From assembly GCF_031432425.1 (NCBI RefSeq), contig NZ_JAVKPH010000029.1, positions 1-50,060 on the forward strand: a stretch of 50,060 nucleotides of DNA, written 5' to 3'. The stretch's first letter is position 1, and every line of letters begins with the position of its first letter. The notes beneath the pieces were generated by a model that worked only from the letters and a program-made list of their open reading frames with translations, was not told the DNA's origin and did not search any database. This document shows positions 1 to 7,529 of this stretch, piece by piece. The translations under genes and the position numbers were made by a program. The DNA is from Ruixingdingia sedimenti. GTDB taxonomy: Bacteria > Pseudomonadota > Alphaproteobacteria > Rhodobacterales > Rhodobacteraceae.

Positions 1-77
1 GTCGGTCTGCTCATGCCACCCAGCTACCATGCTGGATTCACGAGATGAATCCCTCACAGGATTTGTGCAACAGAGCC
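1..77. mobile_element. Probable terminus of an IS5-family (IS903/IS427-like) insertion sequence
   Basis: Read on the minus strand from position 77, this stretch begins GGCTCTGTTGCACAAATC, which resembles the terminal inverted repeat of IS903/IS427-type members of the IS5 family. It also contains a perfect 7-bp inverted repeat (GGATTCA / TGAATCC, 34-52). The recombinase reading frame stays open to the left edge, but its residues before about position 78 do not resemble the recombinase family, so the junction lies near 73-78. The transposase and the other end lie outside the window, so the assignment rests on recognition of the terminus alone. Confidence 0.55.
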
Positions 78-1084
78 TCGGGCAGGTTCACCGCATCCTG
101 ACCCGCCGCACCTATATGGGCGAGCACGAGTTCAACAAGCGGTCCAAGACCAAGGAATTGAAGCCGGTCAGCGAGATCGTGACGGTTCCTGTCCCCCCGA
201 TCATCGACAAGGAGACGTTCGAGGCGGTTCAGAAGCTGCTCAAGGCACGCAATCCGAAGGTCATGCCCGCCCGCGTCATCAGCGGTCCCACCATGCTGAC
301 AGGCTTGATCCATTGCGCCAAGTGCGGCGGGGCCATGACCATCCGCACCGGCAAGGGCGGGCGCTACCGTTATTATGCTTGCTCCATGAAGGCGCGGCAG
401 GGACCGACCGCCTGCGAGGGCATGGCCGTGCCGATGGAAAAACTGGACGATCTGGTCGTCAATCACCTTGAGAAACAGCTACTCCAACCCGAGCGGCTGG
501 AAACTGTGCTAGCCGCCGCGCTCGACCGCAGGGAAGAACATGCCGAGCGCCGCCGCGAGCATATCGCCGAGTTGAACAAGCGCGCCGCCGAATCGGAATT
601 GCGCCTCAAGCGGCTCTATGACGCCATCGAGGCGGGCATTGCCGATCTGGACGACCCGGCGCTGAAAGACCGCATCGACGGCCTCAAGGCCATCCGCGAT
701 CAGGCCAAGGCCGATGCAGACCGGGCACAGGCCATGCTCCAGAACTCAGGGCAAAAGGCGGTAACGCCGCAGATGCTGCGCAAGTTCGCCTCAACCGCCC
801 GCGACCGTATCCGGCTGGAAGGCGGCGGCTATCGCCGCGACCACCTGCGCGCGCTCGCGCAGCGCGTCGAGGTCGCAGATGGCGAAGTCAGGATCATGGG
901 ATCGAAGTCCCGGCTGCTACAGACGCTTGTGGCGGGAAGTGGCGTAAACTCAGTGCCCACTCAGGGACTGAAGTGGCGGACAGTGAGGGATTCGAACCCT
1001 CGAGACGGTTCCCCGCCTACACACTTTCCAGGCGTGCGCCTTCGACCACTCGGCCAACTGTCCAGCGGGGGTGGTGTAGCCTGA
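78..1084 (+). pseudogene. Large serine recombinase, C-terminal remnant
   Basis: This is the C-terminal two thirds of a large serine site-specific recombinase, the kind that integrates and excises mobile elements. Visible are the end of the 'Recombinase' domain (GQVHRILTRRTYMGEHEFN), a zinc beta-ribbon (CAKCGGAMT, then two more cysteines in YYACSMKA and TACEG) and a long charged coiled-coil segment with EHAERRREHIAELNKRAAE. The N-terminal resolvase catalytic domain with its active serine is absent: upstream sequence looks like an insertion-sequence end, and the ATG at 29 lies inside it. The last 37 or so residues (containing RDSNPR and RPLGQLS) are the antisense translation of the adjacent tRNA-Ser, as expected for an element inserted at the tRNA 3' end. 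Probably non-functional unless the missing half lies beyond the insertion. Confidence 0.85.
974..1063 (-). tRNA. tRNA-Ser (anticodon GGA)
   Basis: The minus strand reads a complete class II tRNA: acceptor stem GGACAGT pairing with ACTGTCC, a GGCCGAGTGG D-arm, anticodon stem-loop CACGC-CUGGAAA-GUGUG with GGA at plus positions 1027-1029, a long variable arm, the T-arm GGGTTCGAATCCC and an encoded CCA end at 974-976. It decodes UCC and UCU. Its 3' end faces the recombinase remnant, which fits use of the tRNA as an integration site. Confidence 0.96.
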
Positions 1085-1206
1085 TCCCGGGGGGATGCGC
1101 AAGAGGGTGCGGGAGGGCCGGCGGGCGGCCTCCCCCGCCGGGGGGGCGCACGGCGCACGGATGCGGCCGCTTGCCGTGCGCCTGCCGCTGCGCTATGGCG
1201 CAGGCC

Positions 1207-2811
1207 ATGCTGGACATGCCGAACCGCCCCGCCCTGCCGCCCGAAATCGCCCGCCGCCGGACCTTTGCGATCATCTCGCATCCCGACGCCGGAAAGACCA
1301 CGCTCACCGAAAAATTCCTGCTGTTCGGCGGCGCGATCCAGATGGCCGGTCAGGTGCGCGCCAAGGGCGAGGCGCGGCGCACGCGGTCGGACTTCATGAA
1401 GATGGAGCAGGAACGGGGCATTTCCGTTTCCGCCTCGGCCATGTCGTTCGAATACGGGCAGTACCGCTTCAACCTGGTCGACACCCCCGGCCACAGCGAT
1501 TTTTCCGAAGACACCTACCGCACGCTGACCGCCGTCGATGCCGCCATCATGGTGATCGACGGGGCGAAGGGGGTCGAATCCCAGACCCGCAAGCTGTTCG
1601 AGGTCTGCCGGCTGCGCGACCTGCCGATCCTGACCTTCTGCAACAAGATGGACCGCGACTCCCGCGATACGTTCGAGATCATCGACGAGATCCAGGAAAG
1701 CCTCGCCATCGACGTGGCGCCCGCGTCGTGGCCCATCGGCATGGGGCGCGAGTTCGTGGGCGCCTACGACCTGATCCACGACCGGCTGGAGATCATGGAC
1801 CGCGCCGACCGCAACCGGGTGGCGGAATCGGTCAAGATCGACGGGCTGGACGACCCCCGGCTGGCCGACCACATCCCCCCCGGCCTGCTGGCGAAGTTCC
1901 GCGAGGAGATCGAGATGGCGCGCGAACTGCTGCCCGCCTTCGACCGTCAGGCCTTTCTCGAAGGCCATCTGACGCCGATCTGGTTCGGCTCTGCCATCAA
2001 CTCCTTCGGGGTCAAGGAACTGATGGACGGCATGGGCGAATTCGGCCCCCCGCCGCAGCCGCAGACCGCCGCCGAACGCCAGATCGCGCCCGAGGAAACG
2101 CCCGTCACCGGCTTCGTCTTCAAGGTGCAGGCCAACATGGACCCCAAGCACCGCGACCGGGTGGCCTTCGTGCGCCTCGCCTCGGGGCATTTCCAGCGGG
2201 GGATGAAGCTGCTGCATGTGCGTTCGAAGAAACCGATGGCGGTGTCGAACCCGGTGCTGTTCCTCGCCGCCGACCGCGAACTGGCCGAAGAGGCCTGGGC
2301 GGGCGACATCATCGGCATCCCGAACCACGGCCAGCTGCGCATCGGCGACGCGCTGACGGAAGGCGAGGCGCTGCGCTTCACCGGCATCCCCTCCTTCGCG
2401 CCGGAACTGCTGCAATCGGTGCGCGCGGGCGACCCGATGAAGGCCAAGCATCTGGAAAAGGCGCTGATGCAATTCGCCGAGGAAGGCGCGGCCAAGGTGT
2501 TCAAGCCGATGATCGGGTCTGGCTTCATCGTCGGCGTGGTGGGGGCCTTGCAGTTCGAGGTGCTGGCCAGCCGGATCGAGCTGGAATACGGCCTGCCGGT
2601 GCGGTTCGAGGGCAGCCAGTTCACCTCGGCCCGGTGGGTGCAGGGCCCGAAGGCGGAAATGGACCGCTTCGCCAACATCAACAAGCAGCATATCGCCACC
2701 GACCACGACGGCGACATGGTGTTCCTGACCCGCCTGCAATGGGACATCGACCGGGTGCAGCGCGATTTCCCGGACCTGCGGCTGACGGCGACGAAGGAGA
2801 TGATGGTGTGA
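1207..2811 (+). CDS. prfC: Peptide chain release factor 3
   Basis: RF3 is the translational GTPase that ejects RF1/RF2 from the ribosome after peptide release. The 534-residue product matches the usual length (about 530). The G domain shows G1 SHPDAGKTT (residues 24-32), the switch region with ERGISVSASAM, G3 DTPGHSDFSEDTYR and G4 NKMD. The C-terminal part (ALMQFAEEGAAKVFKP, VVGALQFEVL, LEYGLPVRFE) is typical of RF3 rather than EF-G. The start at 1207 gives MLDMPNRPALPPE, as in relatives. An in-frame ATG at 1195 is possible, and neither has a strong ribosome-binding site. The frame stays open upstream through the tRNA, but that is not coding. The 3' end overlaps the next gene by 4 bp. Confidence 0.96.
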   Translation: MLDMPNRPALPPEIARRRTFAIISHPDAGKTTLTEKFLLFGGAIQMAGQVRAKGEARRTRSDFMKMEQERGISVSASAMSFEYGQYRFNLVDTPGHSDFSEDTYRTLTAVDAAIMVIDGAKGVESQTRKLFEVCRLRDLPILTFCNKMDRDSRDTFEIIDEIQESLAIDVAPASWPIGMGREFVGAYDLIHDRLEIMDRADRNRVAESVKIDGLDDPRLADHIPPGLLAKFREEIEMARELLPAFDRQAFLEGHLTPIWFGSAINSFGVKELMDGMGEFGPPPQPQTAAERQIAPEETPVTGFVFKVQANMDPKHRDRVAFVRLASGHFQRGMKLLHVRSKKPMAVSNPVLFLAADRELAEEAWAGDIIGIPNHGQLRIGDALTEGEALRFTGIPSFAPELLQSVRAGDPMKAKHLEKALMQFAEEGAAKVFKPMIGSGFIVGVVGALQFEVLASRIELEYGLPVRFEGSQFTSARWVQGPKAEMDRFANINKQHIATDHDGDMVFLTRLQWDIDRVQRDFPDLRLTATKEMMV

Positions 2812-3281
2812 TCCCACGCGCGCTGGTGGCCGCGGCGCTGCATGTCGATCCCGGGGCCCTGCCCGAGGGCGACCTGCCGGTGGCGCGGCTGGCCGAACGC
2901 TGGCTCGGCTATCTCCGCGCCACGATGGAGGCGGAGGCGCCGCAGGACCACCCGGAGTTCTGGACGTTTTCGCTGCTCTGCGATCTGGCGGACACGGCGC
3001 CGGACCTGTGCCTGGACACCGTGCTGGCCGCGCTTGCCCTGTGCGGGACCGCCGAGGAGGCCGCGCTGATCGCCGCCGGGCCGCTGGAGGATGTGATCGC
3101 CCGGAACGGCCCCGCGGTCATCGACCGGATCGAGGCCGCGGCGGCGGCCTCGCCGCGCTTCCGCCATGCCCTGACCGGGGTCTGGCCGCAGGGATCGGCC
3201 GGCACGCCCCTGTGGCGGCGGATCGAGGCGGCGCGCGCCGGGCCGACGCTCGACAGCGGCCTGCCGCTGCCGCCGGCCTGA
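2808..3281 (+). CDS. DUF6869-like hypothetical protein
   Basis: A 157-residue soluble protein starting at GTG inside the prfC stop (GTGA overlap), so its translation is probably coupled to RF3. It has no signal peptide or membrane segment. The centre (ALIAAGPLEDVIARNG, then VIDRIEAAAAASPRFRHALTGVW) matches my memory of the DUF6869 family, small helical proteins of unknown function. No catalytic motif is visible. Its stop overlaps the next start by one base (TGATG), making a three-gene unit with prfC. Confidence 0.75.
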   Translation: MIPRALVAAALHVDPGALPEGDLPVARLAERWLGYLRATMEAEAPQDHPEFWTFSLLCDLADTAPDLCLDTVLAALALCGTAEEAALIAAGPLEDVIARNGPAVIDRIEAAAAASPRFRHALTGVWPQGSAGTPLWRRIEAARAGPTLDSGLPLPPA

Positions 3282-3910
3282 TGCCGCGTCCCAACCGCCT
3301 CCAGCCCGACGGCAGCTTCCTCGCTACGCCTGCGCGCGGCCGGTTCACCGGCAACCGCGGCATCCTGCATGACGCAGCGGGCCGCATGGGGCGGGCGCGG
3401 TGGCGGCACAAGGCCTGGATCACCTGCACCATCCGCCCGCGCCCGGGCCGCCCGCCCCTGCCGATGGAGGCACCGGGGCATTACACACCGCTCTTCTTCC
3501 TCGACGAGGCCGTCGCCTGCGCCGCCGGGCACCGGCCCTGCGCGCTCTGCCGCCGCGCCGCCTATGACGCCTTCCGCGCCGCCTGGGGCCGGGCGTTCGG
3601 CGCCACGCCGCGGGCCGCAGGGATCGACGCCATACTCCACGCCGCGCGGATCGCCCCCGCCACGCGGGCGCAGCGCCGCATCCTGCGCCCGGCGGACAGC
3701 CTGCCCACGGGGGCCTTCATCCTCTGGCAGGGCCGGGCGCATCTGATCCGCGACGGCATGGCACTGCCCCATGCGCCCGACGGCTATGCCCCCGCCCGCC
3801 CCCTGCCCCAGGGCCCCGTCACCGTGCTGACGCCCGCACCGATGCTCGCGGTGATGGCCGCCGGCTGGCGCCCCGCACTGACCGCGGCAGAGGACCGGCC
3901 GGGCTGGTAG
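3281..3910 (+). CDS. Conserved hypothetical protein with cysteine cluster
   Basis: A 209-residue, arginine- and proline-rich soluble protein. The start ATG at 3281 shares its A with the previous stop. The most distinctive segment is CAAGHRPCALCRRAAYDAFR (about residues 87-106), a C-x6-C-x2-C arrangement with a nearby histidine that could bind zinc. The flanks (GNRGILHD, RARWRHKAWI, HYTPLFFLDEAVA) look conserved in homologues I recall from Rhodobacteraceae, all of unknown function. Position after prfC suggests a housekeeping rather than accessory role, but that is inference. No function is assigned. Confidence 0.7.
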   Translation: MPRPNRLQPDGSFLATPARGRFTGNRGILHDAAGRMGRARWRHKAWITCTIRPRPGRPPLPMEAPGHYTPLFFLDEAVACAAGHRPCALCRRAAYDAFRAAWGRAFGATPRAAGIDAILHAARIAPATRAQRRILRPADSLPTGAFILWQGRAHLIRDGMALPHAPDGYAPARPLPQGPVTVLTPAPMLAVMAAGWRPALTAAEDRPGW

Positions 3911-3944
3911 CCCCCGCAACCGCGCCCCACAAGAACCGCCCGCC

Positions 3945-3979
3945 TCACTTTCTGTCTCTTAAATATCCCCGCCGGAGGC
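3945..3979 (-). repeat. Intergenic modular repeat (H2 head, T1 tail)
   Basis: Minus orientation copy of the repeat that reads GCCTCCGGCGGGG, then ATATTT, then a GGACAGAAAGTGA-like tail. It is also the outer end of the long inverted repeat flanking the epimerase gene (3945-4039 against 5143-5229). Confidence 0.85.
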
Positions 3980-4115
3980 TCCCGCCCTCTCCCCCAGGGC
4001 CAACCGCCGGGCATGAGGCGCGGGTCATGCAGGCCGGGGCTTGCCCCCCTGCCCCACCTTGCGCAACCCGCCCCCGCTCGGCTAGGGCTGGCGGGATCCA
4101 GCGACGGAGCCCCGC

Positions 4116-5129
4116 ATGACCCGCGTCTTCATCACCGGCACCGCCGGTTTCATCGGCTATCACCTCGCCGAACTGCTGCTGGCCGAGGGCCTTGCCGTCC
4201 ACGGCTACGACGGGATGACCGACTATTACGACGTGGGCCTCAAGCGCGAACGGCTGGCGCGTCTCGGCCGCCACCCGGGCTTCCGCCAGACCGAGGCGAT
4301 GCTGGAGGACATGGGCGCGCTGTCCGCCGCCATCGCCGCCTTCAAGCCGCAGGTCATCGTGCATCTGGCGGCACAAGCCGGGGTGCGCTACAGCCTCGAC
4401 CATCCGCGCGCCTATGTCGATGCCAACGTGACCGGCACCTTCAACGTGATGGAATGCGCGCGCGAACAGGGGGTGGCGCATCTGCTGGTCGCCTCCACCT
4501 CCTCGGTCTATGGCGCGAATACCGAAATGCCCTTCCGCGAGACCGACAAGGCCGACACGCCGCTGACGATCTATGCCGCGACCAAGAAGGCGACCGAGGC
4601 GATGACGCATGCCTATGCGCATCTGTGGAACATCCCCACGACGCTGTTCCGCTTCTTCACCGTCTACGGCCCCTGGGGACGGCCCGACATGGCGCCGATC
4701 AAGTTCGCGCAGGCGATGCTGGAGGGCCGGCCGATCGAGATCTACAACCACGGCGAGATGTACCGCGACTTCACCTATGTGGACGATCTGGTACGCGGCA
4801 TCCGCCTGCTGATCGACGCCCCCCCCGCGCGGCCCGCCACCCCCGCCGACATCGTCCCGGGCGACAGCCTCAGCCCCGTCGCGCCCTGGCGGGTGGTCAA
4901 TATCGGCAATTCGGAAAAGGTGCGGCTGCTGGATTTCATCGACGCGATCGAGCGGCATCTGGGCATCCGGGCCGAACGCCGCTATCTGCCGATGCAGACC
5001 GGCGACGTGCCCGCAACCTGGGCCGACGCATCGCTGCTGCAACGGCTGACCGGCTACCGCCCGCAGACACCCTTCGACGAGGGCGTGGCGCGGCTCTGCG
5101 CCTGGATGCTGGACCGCCATCGCCGGTAG
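4116..5129 (+). CDS. NAD-dependent epimerase, UDP-glucuronate 4-epimerase type
   Basis: An extended short-chain dehydrogenase/reductase of 337 residues with the dinucleotide-binding GTAGFIG (residues 8-14), HLAAQAGVR (83-91), catalytic STSSVYG (127-133) and Y153-x3-K157 (YAATK). The VYGPWGRPDMAP and EMYRDFTYVDDLVRGI segments are typical of UDP-glucuronate/UDP-galacturonate 4-epimerases, which supply UDP-galacturonate for capsule or LPS. A ribosome-binding site (CGGAG) lies about 6 nt before the ATG. It stands alone on its strand, bracketed by inverted repeats and 18 kb from the capsule genes. Exact substrate is inferred from motif similarity. Confidence 0.88.
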   Translation: MTRVFITGTAGFIGYHLAELLLAEGLAVHGYDGMTDYYDVGLKRERLARLGRHPGFRQTEAMLEDMGALSAAIAAFKPQVIVHLAAQAGVRYSLDHPRAYVDANVTGTFNVMECAREQGVAHLLVASTSSVYGANTEMPFRETDKADTPLTIYAATKKATEAMTHAYAHLWNIPTTLFRFFTVYGPWGRPDMAPIKFAQAMLEGRPIEIYNHGEMYRDFTYVDDLVRGIRLLIDAPPARPATPADIVPGDSLSPVAPWRVVNIGNSEKVRLLDFIDAIERHLGIRAERRYLPMQTGDVPATWADASLLQRLTGYRPQTPFDEGVARLCAWMLDRHRR

Positions 5130-5194
5130 GGCGCGCGCGGGACCCGGCCTGCATGTCCCCTGCCCGGCGGTTGGCCTTGGGGGAGAGGCCGGTG

Positions 5195-5229
5195 GCCTCC
5201 GGCGGGGATATTTAAAGGACAGAAAGTGA
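5195..5229 (+). repeat. Intergenic modular repeat (H2 head, T1 tail)
   Basis: Plus orientation copy, mirror image of the one at 3945-3979. It sits between the convergent ends of the epimerase gene and the TehA-like gene and forms the outer end of the right inverted-repeat arm (5143-5229). Confidence 0.85.
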
Positions 5230-5307
5230 TGCCGCGCGCGCCCTTTCGGGAACGGGAGGGCGTGGGACGTCATCTTGCCGGAAATACGCCCGCGCCGCAG
5301 GCCCGGA

Positions 5308-6306
5308 TCAGGCGGTGGCGGCGTTGGTTTTCGCGGCCAGCGCGCCGCGCGCCCAGGCCTGCAGCACCTTGAACAGGATCGGCGGGATGGCCAGCGTCGC
5401 CGCCGCCAGCACCGCCACGCCCGGCCACAGAAACGGCCCGCCCGTGGCCAGCAGCGCGGTGGCCGTCGCCGCCAGCGGAAAGGTGAACGCCCCCCAGAGG
5501 GGCGAGAACCCCGCCGCCGTGATCCAGCGCGCCGCCGCCAGCAGCGCCAGCAGGATCGCCAGCGTCACCAAAGCCAGCACCTGCGCCAGCCCCGCCATCC
5601 CGGTCAGCCCCGCCACCGTGGTCAGCAGCGCCGCGGGCGCAAGGTGGATCGCCAGCAGCGGGCGCAGCGGCGCGGGCGGGATGCGGCGGGCCAGTTGCAC
5701 CGCGCTCAGCCCCCAGAGCGCCAGCGCCACCGCGCCGCTGGCCCAGAACAGCGTCCCGGCCAGCAGCGGCCAGCCGAGCGGCGCCGCCGACAGCGCGCCG
5801 ATGATGAAGCCCACGAAGGTCAGATGCCAGACCGGCGTCGGCGCGCGCGCCTCCTCCGGCCCCGCCGCCAGCACCCGCAGGATCAGCACGGCAAGCCCCG
5901 CATGCAGCGCCAGCCCCGCCACCAGCAGCACCCGCGCCACCCCCGGCGCATGCGGCACCAGCGCGGCGGCGGTCAGCAAAAGGCAGAGCGAGCCCGCCGC
6001 CAACCCCGCCCGCCCGGGCAGGATCCGCAGATCCTCGACCGCCGCGCCGGGCCGGCGCAGGGGTTTGGCCAGCCAGGCGAGGGCGGCGAAGGCATAGAGC
6101 AGCACCGCCGCGCCCAGGATCAGCTCGCCCACCGCAGGGCTGGCATCGAAAGCCCCCGCCGCCCGCCGCCAGGCCAGCCCGAGCCCCAGAAGGCCCATGA
6201 TCGGCGGAAAGATCGCCGGCGGCGTGCGCCGCCAGAGCCCGGGGGGCGGCGGGGCCTGCGGCCGGATCGGGGGCGGCATCGGGGGGCGCTTTGCGGGGGT
6301 CGTCAT
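5308..6306 (-). CDS. TehA/SLAC1-like C4-dicarboxylate or anion transporter
   Basis: A 332-residue integral membrane protein with about ten hydrophobic segments after a short proline-rich cytoplasmic N-terminus (MTTPAKRPPMPPP). The PAIFPPIMGLLGLGLAWRRA start of the membrane domain, the WHLTFVGFIIGA loop and the GFSPLWGAFTFPLAA segment are typical of the TDT family (tellurite resistance TehA, SLAC1 channels, C4-dicarboxylate carriers). The transported ion cannot be told from sequence. The start at 6306 was chosen because the longer frame upstream has no family similarity. The gene is monocistronic, convergent with the epimerase gene. Confidence 0.85.
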   Translation of the reverse strand: MTTPAKRPPMPPPIRPQAPPPPGLWRRTPPAIFPPIMGLLGLGLAWRRAAGAFDASPAVGELILGAAVLLYAFAALAWLAKPLRRPGAAVEDLRILPGRAGLAAGSLCLLLTAAALVPHAPGVARVLLVAGLALHAGLAVLILRVLAAGPEEARAPTPVWHLTFVGFIIGALSAAPLGWPLLAGTLFWASGAVALALWGLSAVQLARRIPPAPLRPLLAIHLAPAALLTTVAGLTGMAGLAQVLALVTLAILLALLAAARWITAAGFSPLWGAFTFPLAATATALLATGGPFLWPGVAVLAAATLAIPPILFKVLQAWARGALAAKTNAATA

Positions 6307-6855
6307 GGGTCCGGGATCTCTGCTGACAGGTTCCCGCCAGTCTATCCGCCCCGCCGCCACCGGCGCAACGGCCTCCGCGCGGCGGAAGGGGCGGCAGGTG
6401 GGCGCAGGGGGCCGCTGGCGCAACGGATCCGGTGCCGCAGGCAGGCGCAGGATGCCCCCCATTCCGTTCCGGGTCCCCGTCCAATCCGAACCGGTGGCGC
6501 GGGGCCGTGGCGGGTCCCTGCCCGGCGGCGGTGCGGGTGGAAAGCGCGGGGGCCTCCGGCGGGGATATTCGGGTCACGGTGAAAGATGGGCGCCGTTTTC
6601 CACTGGAAAACCTGTGCTTCACCTTTTCCCAAATACCCCCGCGCGGCGCGCCGCCGACAGCGGCCACGGGCACGGACCGTCCAGAAAGGGGCGGGGCCTT
6701 CCACGGGGCTGCCCGGCCCCCTGCCGCCGGGATGCGCCCCCGGATCGCCCCCCTGCACGCGCGCAAGCCCACGCCCCCGCCCTCCCGCGGCAGCGCCGGC
6801 GAGCGGGGGCTCGATGCCCCCCGAGCCGGCATTCTCGGCCGCCCCCCCCCGGCGC
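6307..6855. other. 549-bp intergenic stretch with degenerate repeats
   Basis: No convincing gene. It holds a degenerate modular repeat (GCCTCCGGCGGGGATATT at 6552-6569, followed by a GGTGAAAGA-like tail), an inverse partner with the third tail type (CTTCACCTTTTCCCAAATAC at 6617-6636) and the hairpin repeat at 6787-6825. Reading frames on both strands are low-complexity arginine/proline/alanine-rich and overlap these repeats. It must also contain the promoter of the TehA-like gene, which I cannot place. Confidence 0.7.
6787..6825 (-). repeat. Hairpin repeat R2, copy 1 (possible terminator)
   Basis: The core GGGGGC-TCGAT-GCCCCC forms a hairpin flanked by GCGGCAGCGCCGGCGAG. Almost the same sequence occurs at 32079-32116. 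Both copies lie just downstream of minus-strand genes (here 30 bp after the TetR gene), consistent with a terminator or REP-like element. There is no T-tract. Confidence 0.65.
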
Positions 6856-7446
6856 TCAGGCCGGAACCGCCTCTGCGGCCAGGGCGGCGGCGAAGATGGC
6901 GGCGAGGTGGTCGATCAGCGCGGGGCTGGTGGGCGAGGTTTCGGTGCGGATCTTCAGGGAAAAGCCGTCATAGGCCATCAGCGTGACCATGGCGATGTCG
7001 ATCGCCCGGCCGCTCAGCGCGCCTTCCTCCTGCCCGGTCATCGCGGCGGCGATGCGGCGGCGGGTGCGCAAAAACAGGTCCTGGCTGTAGTTGTCGGCCC
7101 GTGTCGCGGTCGAGACCGCGGCGATCAGCTCGTTCGAGAAATAATTGTCCTCGGTCGGGATGCGGATCCACATCCAGTCGAGCACCACCCGCGCCCGCGC
7201 CACCGGGTCGGAAACGCGGGCGGCCGCGGCCTCCATCGCCGAAAGCCGGCCTTCCAGCCAGGGGGTGTAGACGGAAAAGAACACCTCCACCTTGGACCGG
7301 AAATAGACATAGATCGTCGAGGTGGCGATGCCCGCGCGCCGCGCGATGGCGGCCATGGTGGTGCGGGAATAGCCTTCTTCGCGGAACAACGCGTCCGCGC
7401 TGTCGAGGATCGCGCGTTCCACCTCGATCTTCTTGACCTGGGACAT
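6856..7446 (-). CDS. TetR family transcriptional regulator
   Basis: A 196-residue regulator with the N-terminal TetR helix-turn-helix (about residues 12-55: ILDSADALFREEGYSRTTM, AAIARRAGIATSTIYVYFRS) followed by a ligand-binding helical domain. It is the last gene of the minus-strand row ABC importer - monooxygenase - tetR, 83 bp after the monooxygenase stop, so it probably reports on the substrate or product of that pathway. DNA targets are not determined, but a shared motif at 12424 and 13454 is a candidate. Confidence 0.93.
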   Translation of the reverse strand: MSQVKKIEVERAILDSADALFREEGYSRTTMAAIARRAGIATSTIYVYFRSKVEVFFSVYTPWLEGRLSAMEAAAARVSDPVARARVVLDWMWIRIPTEDNYFSNELIAAVSTATRADNYSQDLFLRTRRRIAAAMTGQEEGALSGRAIDIAMVTLMAYDGFSLKIRTETSPTSPALIDHLAAIFAAALAAEAVPA

Positions 7447-7529
7447 CGGCGATCCGCTCGAAAGATTGCGTCAAAAGGCTGCGGGCCGGGTCTTACCGGC
7501 CCGGCCGGGCGGTTGCAAGCGGCGCGGGC

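Noticed and set aside
973..1206. Upstream extension of the prfC frame
   Set aside because: It runs through the tRNA-Ser gene and GC-rich spacer and has no similarity to RF3, whose N-terminus starts near 1207.
961..2817. Long antisense reading frame (618 codons, minus strand) opposite prfC, and similar ones opposite atp (to 989 codons), prpE/regulator (1249 codons) and pyc (1362 codons)
   Set aside because: These are shadows caused by high GC at third codon positions. Their translations are rich in R, H, G and D without family motifs, while the opposite strand has full-length conserved proteins.
6342..6986. Possible small genes in the 6.3-6.9 kb gap
   Set aside because: All frames are arginine/proline/alanine-rich, overlap repeat copies or the TetR gene in another frame, and have no ribosome-binding site or motif.
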